Part shown: positions 1 to 13,070 of the stretch, piece after piece
Position numbering within the stretch: the stretch's first letter is position 1
Layout of the letters: the number at the start of each line of letters is the position of its first letter
Assembly: GCF_004193775.1 (NCBI RefSeq)
Contig: NC_041002.1
Location: forward strand, 9,150,485 to 9,214,484
Length of the DNA: 64,000 bases
Direction of reading: 5' to 3'
From: Glycine soja
Lineage: Eukaryota; Streptophyta; Magnoliopsida; Fabales; Fabaceae
Notes under the pieces: model-generated
What the model was told of the DNA's origin: nothing
Database searches by the model: none
The model's input: only the letters and a program-made list of their open reading frames with translations
Made by a program: the position numbers and the translations under genes

Positions 1-933
1 AAAGGAACATAATGTGATATCCCCTTCCCTAAAACAAAAAACAATATCCTTCAGTCACCCAATGGGGCCAGCCATTAGACAACCAGCAGGAAAAGAATTC
101 GATTGTTGAAAAGAATAGTGAAAGACTTTGTCATATGCTTTTAACCACGACCACACCAAAAACAAATTTTTTGAAGAATTTCTTGGTCTAGATTCTGACC
201 ATAAAAAATAAGGTCATTTCTTTGTTGTCATACACACCAAGTGATTGCACCCCACATCGTCGGCCATCAAGATTGCACCCACCCACCATTGAGACCCAAT
301 GCATCTTGCCAAAAATGTTGTCTATTATTATTTGGAAGCACGGTGCATATACCAAGAAGAAAGTAGCATTTCATCCAAATGTTTTGTATCACCCTACATG
401 AGAAAATAACTTGTGACATAGATTCCTCCTCCTCAAGACAAAATGGAATAGAAGATCTCCATCAAGCGTAAGTATGTGACATATCTAGAGATTTTCTTTT
501 ATTTTTGGAAGTCTCATGAAATATCTCCACATGAATATAGCCACCTTTTGTGGAATGTTCAATTTCCACAAAGCTTTGAAGATGTCTATCTCTTCATTGC
601 CAAACTTCAAAGCATGTAATTCCAAATATGATGAGCTCACCGTGTATATACATGAACCGAGGATCTTCCAAGCCTACCCTTCATCACCAACTTCCTTAAT
701 ATTCACATTCTCAAAGCAATGGTAAAAAGTTGTTACCTTATCCTTTTCCCACTCAAATCATTCCTTCCTTTATTTAAACTTCCATTCCTATTTGCCTAAG
801 TTATATTTTCCCATATTTGCGATGTTGTCCCCCCCTTTTGATTAGAATTTAGGAACAACCTAGGAGACTCAAAAGCCAAGCATACCCCCCCCCCCCCCAA
901 CCAAAATCTAGTCTTCCTCCAATCTCTAATATT

Positions 934-2329
934 CTACTCCACCAACTTATCAAACCAATTATTTTCCTCTGACCCTCCACACACTAATTTTAGTAGGTCC
1001 CGCCACCATATAAACTCACAGTTATTATCTACTTGCTCACCCAACCCTTTCCAACCTTGGCATTTTGACTCTAACACACCCACCCAAAGGGACTCCATAT
1101 CATGGAACATATTCCATTTCCACTTTGCAAGTAATGCCTCATTAAACAAAGCAAGATCTTTAACCCCTAATCCTCCTTGCTCCCTTGGGTTGCAAATAGT
1201 TTCCCACCTAACCCAAGATATCTTCTCCCTACCATCTTCATTTCCCCACAAAAAACTATTTTGCAAAGCAATCAAATTCCCTAAAACCCCTTTTGGGATT
1301 TTGAAAAAAAAAGGTATTGAAGAAAGTACCGAATTTATCAAACAAGCTCTCCCGACCATGGACATGTGTTTATGTTTCCACATAGCAAGCTTTTTCTTGA
1401 ATTTTTAATAGGACCTCATGTCTCCACCTTTCTCGAATTGACTCCATTCGGGAGGCCTAAATACATAAAGGGAAGGTTCAATATTCTACAATTCAAGTAT
1501 CTTGCATATTTTTCAATAGCTTCTCCATCCACTCCAATGGCACCAAATCTACTTTTAAGAAAAATCACTTTCAACCTGGATGCCAACTTAAAACACCACA
1601 ATATGCTTTTGATGACCACCACATTGTTAAGGCTCATTTCCCCAATATAGATAGTATCATCCACATATTGTAATAAATTCACTTCCACATTATTTTTACC
1701 CACCTTAAAGCCTGAAAACAAATTCTTAGAAGTTGTTTCCCTCATCAATCCACTAAGCCCTTTCCCCACTATATTGAAAAGAAAGGGAGCTAGTGGATCC
1801 CCTTGCCTAAGACCTTTTTGAAGCATGAACTCCTTGGTGGGTCTCCCATTAATGAGAATGGAAACTGAGCTTGATGCTAGACACCCCTTAATCCAAATTA
1901 CCCTTGTTTCATTGAATCCTAATCTCCTCAACATGTAGAAAGGAAGCTTCAACATACAAAATCATAAGCCTACTCATAATCTACCTAGAAAACCAAACAC
2001 CTTTTTTTCTTCTGTTTAGCTTCATCGTCAACTTCATTTGTAATCATCTCACTACGTAGAAGATTCCTACCTCCCAAAAAGGCATTTTGCCTATAGTCAA
2101 TCACCTCATGTAACACCTTTTGCAATCTTTTTTCCAAAATCTTTGCCACAATTTTATACATACATCCCACCAAAAAGATTGGTCTAAAGTCCCCTAAACT
2201 AATAGGATTATTGATTTTAGGGATAAGAATGATAAAAGATGCATTTGTCCCTTTAGCAAAAGTTTCGGATGTATGAAAATCATCAAGAAATTTAACCATA
2301 TCTTCCTTCAAAACCTCCCAAAATTTCAT
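934..2329 (-). pseudogene. L1 LINE reverse transcriptase, broken
   Basis: Three reading frames on - (1985-2329, 1416-1955, 934-1383) together cover a LINE reverse transcriptase. The first has the fingers motif with ASFIILIPK and DFRPIFLVGCMYK. The second has LRQGDPLAPFLF and the catalytic YVDD at about 1656-1667. The third has the conserved thumb-side segment with FLWG and GGLGVKDL. Between them lie frameshifts and stop codons, so no functional enzyme can be made. In an intact element this enzyme copies the element RNA onto nicked chromosomal DNA. The retained YVDD pair shows the copy descends from an active lineage. Confidence 0.85.
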
Positions 2330-2639
2330 GATGAATTTGAAATTGAAACTATCGAGTCTTGGACTCTTTGAGCTACCACAATCCCAAACTGCCTCCCTAA
2401 TTTACTCTAACCCAAAAGAAGTCATAAGCATATCATTATCTTCACTCGAAATACTTTTCAAATTCACCATATCTAGTGTAGGTATCTCTCAAGAATCTTC
2501 ACTAAATATTTTCTTGAAGAAATTCCTTGCTTCCTCTTCAGTGCATAAATTGTGCTACCACTCCACGTCTCAAACCACTCATTTGATGTCAAGAACCTAT
2601 AATTTCTACTTCTAGCTTTTCCATTAGGCCTAAACCAAG

Positions 2640-3290
2640 TGAAGTTTCTACCAACAATAAGAGATCCAATTCCAAATCATTGATGAAATTGTTGAACTCC
2701 AAACTTTCACCTCTTCCATAGTCCACCACACTTTCTCCTTGTCTTTCATTAATAGTCTTACACAATTAAAATCCTCAACTACACACCAAATTGTGTTTGA
2801 ACTATTCACCTTAGATTTCTTAATATCTCACATAACCTCCACTTAGCTTCCAAATCATAAGGGAAATAAACGATTACAATAGTAACATTGTGACCTCATT
2901 TCTTCCATATCCCCTCCAAACAAATATATCCCTCCCCTTGATAGGAATTTAAAACTTGGAAAATGTCTTTACTCCATAAACACAACAAACCTCTTGCTCT
3001 ATTAAATGTTGGTTATGAACACCATTCCACCTCTACATCCCTACCCCCTAAATGGCTTGACATAATTCTTTATTGATCACCTCTCTCTTTGTTTCTTGTA
3101 GGAAAAGCAATTGTAGTTCCTCCTTTATAACTATTTTTTTCACAAACTTCCATTTAACCCTCCCCCCAAGCTCCTCACATCATATGATAGGACTTTCATT
3201 GATCAAATCTTGTAAATCCTTCCTCAAATCTATGTGTTGCCCTTATTGCCTCCATTTGATCTCTCTCCACATAATGCACTAATTTTCCCA
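2640..3290 (-). pseudogene. L1 LINE endonuclease domain, heavily mutated
   Basis: Translation of the minus strand here, allowing several stops and frameshifts, shows the FLQETK motif of the AP-endonuclease family (about 3090-3130). It is followed by remnants of the GGLL-LW segment and a later patch resembling the family's FNNFINDLELDLL stretch. It lies between the N-terminal segment and the reverse transcriptase, as expected for an L1 ORF2. In live elements this domain nicks the target DNA. No open frame longer than about 30 codons remains, so the call rests on motif order rather than on an ORF. Confidence 0.6.
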
Positions 3291-5290
3291 TCAAAAAGTC
3301 ATTTTTACCTTTACTCGACACTTTTAGCTTCATACCAACATCCCATACCTTTCCTGCCTGTTGCATCTCATCTCTAATTCTCAAGAGATTGTTACAGTTC
3401 ATAATACAACCATCAGACATATTATCACAAAAGTCTAGAGATGCACTCCTTACCACCTTGTGCCTCCTAGATGCTTCCTTGCAAGTGGATATGTTTCCTT
3501 AAGAAATCGTTGGATGATATTCAATGGGGCCTCTTTCAAATACACATGAACTACCCACCTTTCCACCTTGAATACGAGATTGAGAGCCACCACACTCGCG
3601 CCACTATTTTGTCTCATAAGAAGTGCAATTGCACCAGGCTGACTAAGATCATGTTGTACCACTTGACCCCACCCCCTACATAGTTTCAACCCAACATTAA
3701 ACTCCAAATACCCTTCTTATTTTCTGGTTGTCCCAAATTTATGTTGTTTCTATTAGCACTCTCACCACTAGATTTGTGAATAATAGGTCCACTTACATTA
3801 GCTTTGGGTCGAGTCCCATTATTTCCCTAACATCCTTGCAGAAAATTGTCTATAATGTCCAATGTGTCACCAATGGGCCTAAGTATTACTGCTTTAACAT
3901 TTGGCTCATTTACTTCTTGAACTTCGCATGCAAAAGTTTGAATTTGTGTGTTTCCAACTGTCTCATATCCATCACACTTTATCCCCTCCCCTTGCTTTCT
4001 AGATTGTTCGGTTTCCTCATTATGACCATCTTGTTCAAAGGACATCTTTGTTGCCTCCAAACTCCCTTGTGTCGTCAAACACCCCCTTTTCGTGTAAGTC
4101 TTCCCTTTGAATCCCTTCAAATCCGCCTATCAAACCAATTTCTTTTCCTTTCTCCCCTTCTAACGGTTGAATTCTATCATCCTTTAGGCAGCTTTCATCA
4201 AAGAGACACTCTAAGTTGTTAGATTATTATCCAGGGGGTATTGTATGGTTCCCACTCTCTTTTTGTTGCAACCCTAGATCTTCCTTCACCAGTGGCCACC
4301 ATCCTCCGCCCCCACCTCTATGTTATCACGAGCCTCTACTTTCTTGCAGAAAGATTGAACATCTATTCCAAGATCACTAGCACATGAGTTTTATGCCTCT
4401 ATTGACAGTCAATAACACCACCCTTTACCTCTGTTACATGTCACCTTATATGGTAGTTCCTCAAATACATTTGTCTAGTAGAACACACCATCTTTTCTTA
4501 CCCTCAAACTATGCAAAATTATCTGATGAGATGAAGTTCAGATAATAGCTAGAGAAAATTGCATATTTTCCAATTGCAAAGTTTCCTCTGCCAATGTTAT
4601 CACCAAACAAAGGATCTATGAAATACACTCCAAATCCAGGTTGTTAATGTGATGCCCACACGCCGCACCTATGTCAGATGATTCCCCAAAATCAATCTCG
4701 GGTTCCATTTTTCAATAGAGTTTAAGATTGACCACAATCCTTCTCCATTCACCTTATTGCCCTGATATCAGTACCATATCATCCCCCAAGTGCTTCATGG
4801 AAATCTCCCAAGATACTCCAAGGAAAGACTCTTCATGGATTTTGTTGAACATTGTTACATCCTTAAGTGTGCCCACCCATTATCTTGTTAGCCAATTTAA
4901 TGGAATTGGATTCATTTTGAAGTCTAACCCATTCCATGGCTCTTCACTTGATTCCTTTGTCCTATTCTTTCAAACTTGCCACACTTAATTTTGTTTTGTG
5001 CCACCTCTACCTGCATTTTGAAGGTAAGCCTTTTTCCTCCTTTCTCCAAAACCCTGTGTATTTCTTGTTGGCTGGTATCTTAGTTTATTAGCCCAATTCC
5101 CTCCTTGAAATCTATTTTGCCCCTGTCTATATGTGTTTTGGGTGTGATTGTTTTGTTGCCCATGCTCTACTTTCCTCCTTTCCTAACCATTCTCCTCCTT
5201 CCTTCTATATTCCTTTAATATTCTTTCCTCTTGCCTCCTTTCTTCTATCCTCCATTTGAATTTGGGAATGTTTACTTGAATCTTCCTATT

Positions 5291-5632
5291 CTAGATGAAG
5301 ATATGATCAAGTTTTCTTTCCAAAAAAATTTCATCCAGCACTCCATTATATCTGACAAACCAGTATTTGAATCCATCATTATTCCTTCTTAGAACGATAA
5401 ATAATTCTTTCACCTTTTCCCACCTTTGAAAAATAGCTCTCATGTCATTTTCCCCATAGTTTTCACGGAAATGTGAGAAGTAGAATGTTGATATTGCATC
5501 CTTTGGCTTCCTATTCCTTGGGCTAAATGTAGTCCATCCATCTTCATCGCCTGTTGTGCCCTCCCCTTGTGTTTCCCTACTGTCACTGGTTGTTTTCCCC
5601 TTTCCCTTACCTTTTCCTTCTCTCTTTCTCAC
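5291..5632 (-). pseudogene. N-terminal RRM-like segment of the L1 element
   Basis: An open frame of 113 codons on - has a lysine/glycine-rich start, then GWTTFSPRNR, then a segment resembling the RNP-type fold of plant L1 proteins (FYFSHF near residue 50, IFQRWEKVKELFIV, and WFVRY near residue 90). Such segments bind RNA in the retrotransposition complex. The frame ends before a full domain is complete and is followed by decayed sequence. It is a LINE remnant and not a host RNA-binding gene, because the same strand carries LINE endonuclease and reverse transcriptase downstream. Confidence 0.6.
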
Positions 5633-5640
5633 TCACTCAT

Positions 5641-7562
5641 CCTTTTTCAGTACCAAACATGTATACTAACCCAAGTAGCTAGTAATATTAGTTGGTACTT
5701 GTATTCATCCATGTCATTAAAAAAGAATCGTGTGTAACGTTGAATTATAATTGTCATATACTTAAAAATTGTTGATGAAAAATAAAGTAAAATTATTCTT
5801 CATCATGGATGATTGGTTGCCTTGTGGCTTGTTTTGTATATCTATTATTAGCCCCTGTAAACGTGATACACAACTGCTTTTTTATGATTAAAACTTGTAG
5901 AACGGGAAGACACTCTAAATACTATAGGTCAGGGCACCAATGACATATTGGGACAGCCAGAAGATGTCCACCTAGAGGATTACTGTATAGTCTTGAACTG
6001 CAAGATGTTCCACTCAGTTGCAACTAATCAACTACCCCCTAAGCATCAGAGGATCTCCCTGAAGAGGATTGCCCACCAAGCGGGGAAAGTGACGTAAGGG
6101 GGACAACAATTGCTTGATGAAAAGGGGTAAATTACAATTTTTAATTCTTATATTTTAGTTTATGTATTATTTTGGTTCCTTAATTAGTACTTTCATTTAG
6201 ATTTTATAATTTTTTAATTATTAAAATTAAACTTTAACTTTAAATATCAACCAGTAATTAATGAAAATATAACAAAATATGACGTAAAATTAATTTATAT
6301 TGATTAAAAAAATAAAAATATGTCAAATTTTTAAATAAAAATTAAAATAATGTGATTAAAGCTATTTTTTATCCTATTAAATTTATTTAAATATTCATAC
6401 AATTTTCATTGTCAATTTATACAAATTAATCTCACTTTAAATATTTATTATATTCTCATTAGCAATGGATAAAATTTGAGGTTAACGACTTAATTTTAAT
6501 AATTAAAAAGACTATAAAATTAACTCTGAACATGAAAACCGTGCTTTTAATAAGCAACATTTTGTTGATTTTGCGGTGGAAAAAAACTAGTTGGCTATTT
6601 AACATTATAATATTATTATAATAATATTTTAATATTCTTAAGGACTATTACACATTTAAAAGTGATTTTTATCAATATATCCAAACAATATTACTTTTAC
6701 TAAAATCACTTCCTTCAAACTCACTTTTAATCAAGATCATGTACAAACACATTCACTTAATTAAGCATGTCACAAGAAATCCCTTCATAACATGATTATA
6801 TTATGCACTATGACATATCCACGTTTAGACACGATAAAACTTTCATGATAGCTAGCCATTACTTTTGGCCATGTTTTGTCGATGAGTATTTTGTCTCATT
6901 GACCCTTCAGATTATGTAGCTAATGAAAGTAAGAGACAACCTTAGTCAGTGTAAACGAATTCACTTCTATCATAGAGGGAGAGGAGAGGAGAATTCGGGT
7001 TTTGTCCCAGTTTCCCGATATGGATAACAAGTTTGGGTAACTATAGATCAAATGATTGTGTCCAAATAAGTTAATGAACAGAACTAAACGTAGGAACATG
7101 ATGTGAAAGGGGGGCGGTGTGCTATAGATATATGAATTGAAAAAAGACAAAGGAATCTCTAGGCCAAAAGTTTAATTTCAGTGTACTTTAAATATTTTTA
7201 TATTCTCGACCAATTAAAAATTATTATAAATATATTTTTTAACATAATTATAATAAAAGAAGATATAAGATTGTGTTGATAGTTAAAGAGAAAAGAAGAA
7301 AGAAGAAGTTGTGGGTTTGAATTACTAAAATTAATAATTAATATTTTTCAATAAAAAAATATAATTATCATAAAAGTCAATAATTTTATTATTTATAATA
7401 ATATCTTTTAAAAGAGACCACGTTACTTGATTTGAGTTAGAAGATCACAAGTAATAATTTTTCTTTTGAGTTTTTTTATTTATCATTCAAAACTCATATT
7501 TGAGACTGGTTATTAGATTAAAACAATTGTGTGTCAGTTAATTCTTGTGTATGATAATATAT
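5641..7562. other. Intergenic AT-rich DNA, no gene seen
   Basis: No reading frame with recognisable content. A moderately GC-rich patch at about 5880-6110 differs from its surroundings and may be a decayed gene or transposon fragment, but its translations contain stops in all frames. From 6120 to 6660 the sequence is very AT-rich with repeated short poly-A/T runs. Confidence 0.6.
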
Positions 7563-7564
7563 TA

Positions 7565-7832
7565 CTCTCTCCGTTTGAAAATAAGTATCATAATAGGTTG
7601 TTTTATACAGATTAAGAAAACTAATAAATGAAAGAGAGTGATAATTTTACAAAATTAAACCTTATTAAATAGATGAAATAGAATAATATTAATATTAAAT
7701 TTAAAAAGTGAAGTAAATTTTTTTAGGGATATTAGTGGAAAAGAATAATTAATGTTACAATGAAAAACCAAATGCAACACTTATTTTGAGAGACAATTTT
7801 TCCCAAGTGCAATACTTACTTTGGACTGGAGG
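7565..7832. mobile_element. Stowaway-like MITE (Tc1/mariner type)
   Basis: The left end reads CTCTCTCCGTTTGAAAATAA and the right end, reverse-complemented, reads the similar CCTCCAGTCCAAAGTAAGTA. These match the CTCCCTCCGT-type terminal repeat of Stowaway elements. The dinucleotide TA lies directly outside both ends (7563-7564 and 7833-7834), the target duplication of this superfamily. Length is 268 bp with no coding capacity. The termini have diverged, so the insertion is not recent. Confidence 0.75.
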
Positions 7833-7834
7833 TA

Positions 7835-8239
7835 ATATTAAATAAGAATGTAATAATCAATATGTCACTGAACTAAGTGAGATTCGATTCAAACTTTTTA
7901 AATAAGATCTCATATTTGAATTATGTAGATAAAAATAAAAAAATAAAAAGACAAATATTAAATTATCTTATCCATGACTTTTTTTACGTTCTCTCGTGAT
8001 TTTCACATTAAATACTTTATTTTTTTAGTTTCTTAATCAATGTTTTACATTGATTAGCAAGTCTTATAAAAAAAGTGATTAAGATGGAATACTTCCCTAA
8101 AAATGATCAATCAATTTTTTTAAATTTTTCGGCATATATTAATTATTAATAAAACCAGTCAACAGTACGAATAACATAGTAAGTAAAAAAAATATTGCGA
8201 ATAAAATTTATGTATTTATGTGTATATCTATATCCCCAT
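7835..8239. other. AT-rich spacer
   Basis: No open frame, hairpin or repeat was recognised. Confidence 0.5.
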
Positions 8240-8600
8240 GGTGTAGTTGAATAGTCTCATTGAATTTATGTGGCAGCAGCAGGAGAGGAGAGACAGAGAG
8301 AGGGTTGAATGACTGGCCATTCATCGGACTAGAGAAAAGGAGAGGGGCTATGTAGGTGAGTGAATGAGCAAAAGGTGTGACTTGTGAGTGTGAGCCCTAG
8401 GGAAAGTGTGTATTTATACAAGCATAGAAAGGTAGGGGCCTGAAGTGAGGAGATAGATTTGTTTCCTTGTTTGGGAATTGTGAATCGTCCCATCACAAAA
8501 AGACACCACAATGCATTTGCCCTTTGCCTTGTAATGTAATTAGTCTCTGCCATGACCTTGACATGTGACTCTACCACATGTCACTCTCACATTTCCACTT
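8240..8600 (-). promoter_or_regulatory. Possible minus-strand core promoter and transcript start
   Basis: A less AT-rich island. On the minus strand a TATAAATA box lies at 8411-8418, followed by a pyrimidine-rich, CT-repeat leader (about 8280-8400) typical of plant 5' untranslated regions. No credible protein follows: the first ATG opens a frame of only about 40 codons without recognised content. It could belong to a non-coding transcript, a decayed gene, or be chance. No known miRNA sequence was recognised. Confidence 0.25.
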
Positions 8601-10484
8601 CAAGCGCTGCACCCACAAAAAGGGGGTTTAGATAACAGGGTCCCTTTTCTTCACTATCTTTTCCCTCTTCCCTTTCCTCTCAATATTCAGCTTCTCCCAA
8701 CTTATCTCGTGCTTCAACTACATTGTCATTGCCCTCCTTTTACATATATCTAGCCAGCCAATGCTTTAAGACTTAAGTATAGTCGGTTATTGATGTTGTT
8801 TTGGTGTTAATTAAGATTGGAGTCTCCTCACTTTAACATTCAACATTGACATTTATTATGTGAGAAAATTCTAATTTAATTAGAAAATAATTACATATTT
8901 TCTTTTTATACAAATCACACGTATTTTTTTATAAGAGATAATTTTACTTGAGTTAAATATGATTATTATAAATAATTTTTTTCCAAAATATTTAACCTAA
9001 CTACAAATTTAGGATTTGAACTAGATATTACTTGACATTATCACATGTGATCTTAAACAACATTTTTATCTTAAAACTTATTAGTAAAAATGTTGTCAAA
9101 ATTAAGATTTTAGTAATGTTTTTATTAAATGTTAAATAAAAAAAATATTAGTAAAAGTCACATGTGTATCAGTGTAAATTCAACATTATTGATTAAGTTA
9201 AAACAATGCTGCACAAACTAATTGACACGTTGACTTGACTAAACGTATTTAAGAAACTACATTTAAATATCGTTTAAATAAATATTAGTTAAGATTAAAT
9301 ATATATTATTAAATATTTGTTGCTTTTTGAAAAAATATTACTAAATATTTGTAATATTGTTACATGATTTTGTGTTTTTTACATAGTAAATAATTTCTTC
9401 TTCAAATAAAAACTTTCTATTTTTATTTCTTAACATTAGTTAGCATTTGTCCTTCAGCATGTGCATGTCCTAGTTTTATACCTCTAATTATTATAATTTG
9501 GTTTTTGGTTTATCAATTACTAGAAACTATGGTTCATGTGCCCATTTCATAAGGCTCGTAGTTTTTTTTTTCTTTCGAATTTCCATTATTAATCAAGATG
9601 GGTGAAAAAATTAAAGAAATCCAATGGTTTTTGTAATCAAATTTTTAAAGTATCTTGAATTCTGGCTCTGATTCCTTGTGTGTATTATGTTGAAGTTGAC
9701 TTCTTTTTGGTTAGCTCATAATTGGTGTTTTGGAAGTTATTTATACACTTTTCATCTTCAGTTGATTTAATTGAGCTTCCCATGCATATTTACAGGGTGG
9801 GCTTCTAATTCCAATGAGGTTTATTACCATTCGCTTCGATCTATAGGTGGTGCAATCACTGCATCTGAGACATGAATGGGTGGCAAGGTGGGATCTGGGA
9901 AACAACTTGAATAAGCAATGCATTTATAATAATGGGGCAGTTCCTATACTTTATTTTCCATATTTGAGATGTAGAAGCATTATGGGTTGCAATTTGAGGG
10001 AAACATAATGAATAACGTCCAGAGAAAGTTGTTTTGGAACGGTTGAATACTAGGGTTACTTACGAAGTGTGTGTGTGTAGTGGTGAAAAAGAGGGGCCAG
10101 CTGCATGTTTATTTATGCAGTGGAAGTTTAGGGGAGGGGAGGGTTAGCTTCCAAAGTCATGATATGGTCAACTAGACTTTATGATGTGAAAAGATTTAGG
10201 TGTAACTAAAACAAGAAGTCTCTTACTATATGCTAAATGTGTACTGCAATTCAGTTATGAGAGTTATTTATATCTTCTACTTTAATAACATTTCATGAAT
10301 ACTTTAATTACATTTTTAATGTTTTTATGCAAGCTAACATACTATAATTAAGAATAGTATGAAACACATGTGGATTGCTTCCAAAAGATAATATATGTAA
10401 GAACAAAAAAGCACAAATCAAAAGACTAATTTATATCTTTAGTCCTTAAATTATCGTCAAAATTTGGTTTTCTTATTTTTTTTT
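8601..10484. other. Intergenic DNA, no gene supported
   Basis: AT-rich spacer. Patches at 8600-8760 and 9740-10140 are less AT-rich, and the latter holds a 60-codon minus-strand frame (9741-9923) with no recognisable domain. Nothing here supports a gene call. Confidence 0.5.
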
Positions 10485-10504
10485 TTTTTATATTTGATAC
10501 CGTT

Positions 10505-10669
10505 GAGGACGAGCCCTGGTGCAGCGGTAAAGTTGTGCCTTGGTGACTTGTTGGTCATGGATTCGAATCCGGAAACAGCCTCTTTGCATATGCAAGGGTA
10601 AGGCTGCGTACAACATCCCTCCCCCATACCTTCGCATAGCGAAGAGCCTCTGGGCACTGGGGTACGAAA
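10505..10669 (+). mobile_element. Au-like SINE (tRNA-derived retroposon)
   Basis: The sequence starts with a tRNA-like head that has an RNA polymerase III A box (TGGTGCAGCGG, 10517-10527) and B box (GATTCGAATCC, 10560-10570). The body contains CTTTGCATATGCAAGG and the CTTCGCATAGCGAAG hairpin typical of the Au SINE family of flowering plants, and ends in a short T-rich tail. It is flanked by a perfect 20-bp target-site duplication at 10485-10504 and 10670-10689. SINEs of this kind move with LINE-encoded enzymes. The intact duplication and pol III boxes suggest a fairly young insertion. Confidence 0.92.
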
Positions 10670-10689
10670 TTTTTATATTTGATACCGTT

Positions 10690-12780
10690 ATTATTTTACT
10701 CGTGTAATCTCTATTTGTCTGTTAATTTAGCATATAATATTTAACAAAAATATTAATGCTGGCATGGCATTGTAGGAGAGTGATATTTCAATTATGAATG
10801 TGTTGATGCGGAAGCACAAGAAAGTGTCATGTTAATATTTGCATTAATATTATATGTCAAGGAAAAAGGTAGTTCAGAATTATGCAATTAAAATAATTGG
10901 GAACCAAATTCCCATATACAAAATAAAGAGATTAAAATCAAATTTTAATAATAGTGGAAGAACTCAAATTGCAATTAATTAAGGAAAAAAAAGTAGGATT
11001 TGCAATAACTTTATACAATATTCTCTATAACTCGTTTTTTTTCTCTCTTTCCATTACATAACTTGTAAGAATTGTTGTTTTAAAATGTGTAAAAGTAAAA
11101 GTGTAAAACTATTCAAAATAAAATACTATTATATGGAAACATCTAAAAATATTTCTTATAAAGATTTATATCGCCTACCAATTAAATAGCATCAAGGATC
11201 AAACTTAAATCTTTCAAGAGTCTGTTAAACGTTAACCAACCTACCTTAACGTAACATGTTCATAGAATTAAAAAAAGAATGTTATATAACTTAGGAATAA
11301 AAAAGGCACGGGGCTTGCAAAAAAACAAAAAACTTGTGAATGTATAGTTTTCGCAGAAAGAGTGGGGATGAAAATTTCGGTTTTAAGTCGACATTTATAA
11401 AGCATTGGACCAGAGATTTAAAGTTATTTTATCCCCTAAAAAAATCTAGTTAAAAATACAGGAGTATTAAACAAGTGTTTTAATTTTGAGTGGTACATAT
11501 AAACTAGTTAATTTAATTACAATTATTCCATATATATATGGCTAGTGGATGTTTGGAGTGGTGTAATTCCTCAAAGGAATATTGAAGGACCAGAAACATG
11601 CATGATTTTTTTTTTTTATGAATTTTGGTTGAAACAATTGAAAATCAACTTGTGTTCTTAAATACATTTAAGTCAACGTAAAAAAACTTGTAGCTTTTCA
11701 ATTGGAGTGAAAAACTTATATTAAGTTTTAGATAAATTTTAATTACTTCCCTAATTAGAGTATAGTTAACTGATAAAAAAGTATTCTTTTAATAAAAATA
11801 TTATTAATATATTCCCATCATGAGTATCCCTAATGTGATTTATACTAAGCTCTTTTTAATTTATTGTCTTCTTATCTAATGTCTTAACGGATTAACACGA
11901 TCCTAAATTTTATCATAAAACTGATTTTTAAAATAAAATTTAAACGTAAATTACTTCATTTCTAAACTTCAACTAAAATTAACTTTATAAATCCAAACTA
12001 TTCAAATTAAATTTAAAAATAATAACTCAAATACACATATAATTTGTCAAAATATTGTTTAAAAATTAAGATAAAATATGTTTTTTTCTTCAAAAAATCT
12101 CAAAACTCTTATAAAAATTTAATACATTTTTAATCTTTATATTTTAACAGAAACACATGCTTGTATTCTTTGATAAGGGGCTAAAACTGCATTACTTTTA
12201 GTAAATATGAAAATTAAAAACATATTAAATATGTATATATGGGGACTAAGATCAAAATTTAAAATATTTTAAGAGATCCAAAATATATTCTACCCTATAA
12301 ATTATTATACCTAAAAAGTTATAACCGATGACAAACACTCCTTGCATTTTTTTACATTAGATGTCAAGCAAACAAAGCCTCCATTTTCTCTCTAAATTTT
12401 CCATTTACGATTGTAAGCTATACAACTTTTCTTTCTGTACATTATAACAAATACGTGCATACACAGATATATGCATATTAGTGTGTATATAATAAAATAG
12501 TGATAAACTTCTTAAACTCATGCGGATTTTTTTAATCATTCAACTGTTGTAAATTAACCTAATGAATGACTAGCCCTATAAATTTAAATTAATATTAAAG
12601 CTTACCTACAAAATAGTCTTCGATTAATAATCAAATTTTGAAACAGGATTTTAATTATATATATGGCTCACTCTCTCATTCATGTTCCTGCAGAGAATAG
12701 ATATAGATATATAATACATGTATATATGTGCTAGTATAAAGTAATGAAGAACGATATTTTGGCGATTGTAGATGGTTAAT
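10690..12780. other. AT-rich intergenic DNA upstream of CRC
   Basis: No reading frames of note. The distal promoter of CRC probably lies in the last kilobase, but specific transcription-factor sites could not be assigned with confidence. Confidence 0.5.
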
Positions 12781-12937
12781 TAGTGTCAGTGCTTGGTGCA
12801 GGTCATGTCTGCAAACAAAGCGTGCAATATAATGCTGCAGCAAATTGTACTACAAGAAGACCAAGTGGTAAAACCAAAACTACTCTTCTTTTTTTGACGC
12901 TATACCCCACAACACAACACAACTCCTATTCCTATTC

Positions 12938-12950
12938 CTATATATCACTC
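12938..12950 (+). promoter_or_regulatory. Probable TATA box of CRC
   Basis: CTATATATCACTC lies about 130 bp before the CRC start codon, preceded by a CA-rich stretch and followed by a pyrimidine-rich leader (12950-13060). Position and composition fit a plant core promoter. The transcription start was not determined. Confidence 0.45.
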
Positions 12951-13070
12951 ACTGACCCTTTCAAATTGCTATCTTAAACCCTACAACTGCAACATTTTCC
13001 TCCCTCTGCTTAACCCTACTCCTCTCTCTTTCACCCTTCTCCTCCTAGCTAATCCTTGTTCCTTCGAAAT

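Larger units (their letters stand above)
1..5640 (-). mobile_element. Degenerate L1-type LINE (non-LTR retrotransposon)
   Basis: Reading the minus strand from about 5640 down to position 1 gives the usual order of a plant L1 element: an N-terminal RRM-like segment (5291-5632), an AP-type endonuclease (about 2640-3290), a reverse transcriptase (934-2329) and a degraded C-terminal region (1-930). Every domain is broken by frameshifts and stops, so the copy is dead and old. The 3' end probably lies at or just outside position 1, so neither the poly-A tail nor a target-site duplication was seen. The 5' end is placed just above the RRM-like reading frame and could lie somewhat further out. Order and motif content make the class assignment firm; the exact family is not determined. 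Confidence 0.85.

Noticed and set aside
9741..9923. Possible miR482/2118-like precursor (CCACCCATTC-type sequence on -)
   Set aside because: Only a partial resemblance to the mature miRNA, and no complementary arm was found nearby to form a hairpin.
10505..10575. tRNA-like sequence with A and B boxes
   Set aside because: It is the head of a SINE: the body, tail and 20-bp duplication extend well past a tRNA, and it does not fold as a complete cloverleaf.
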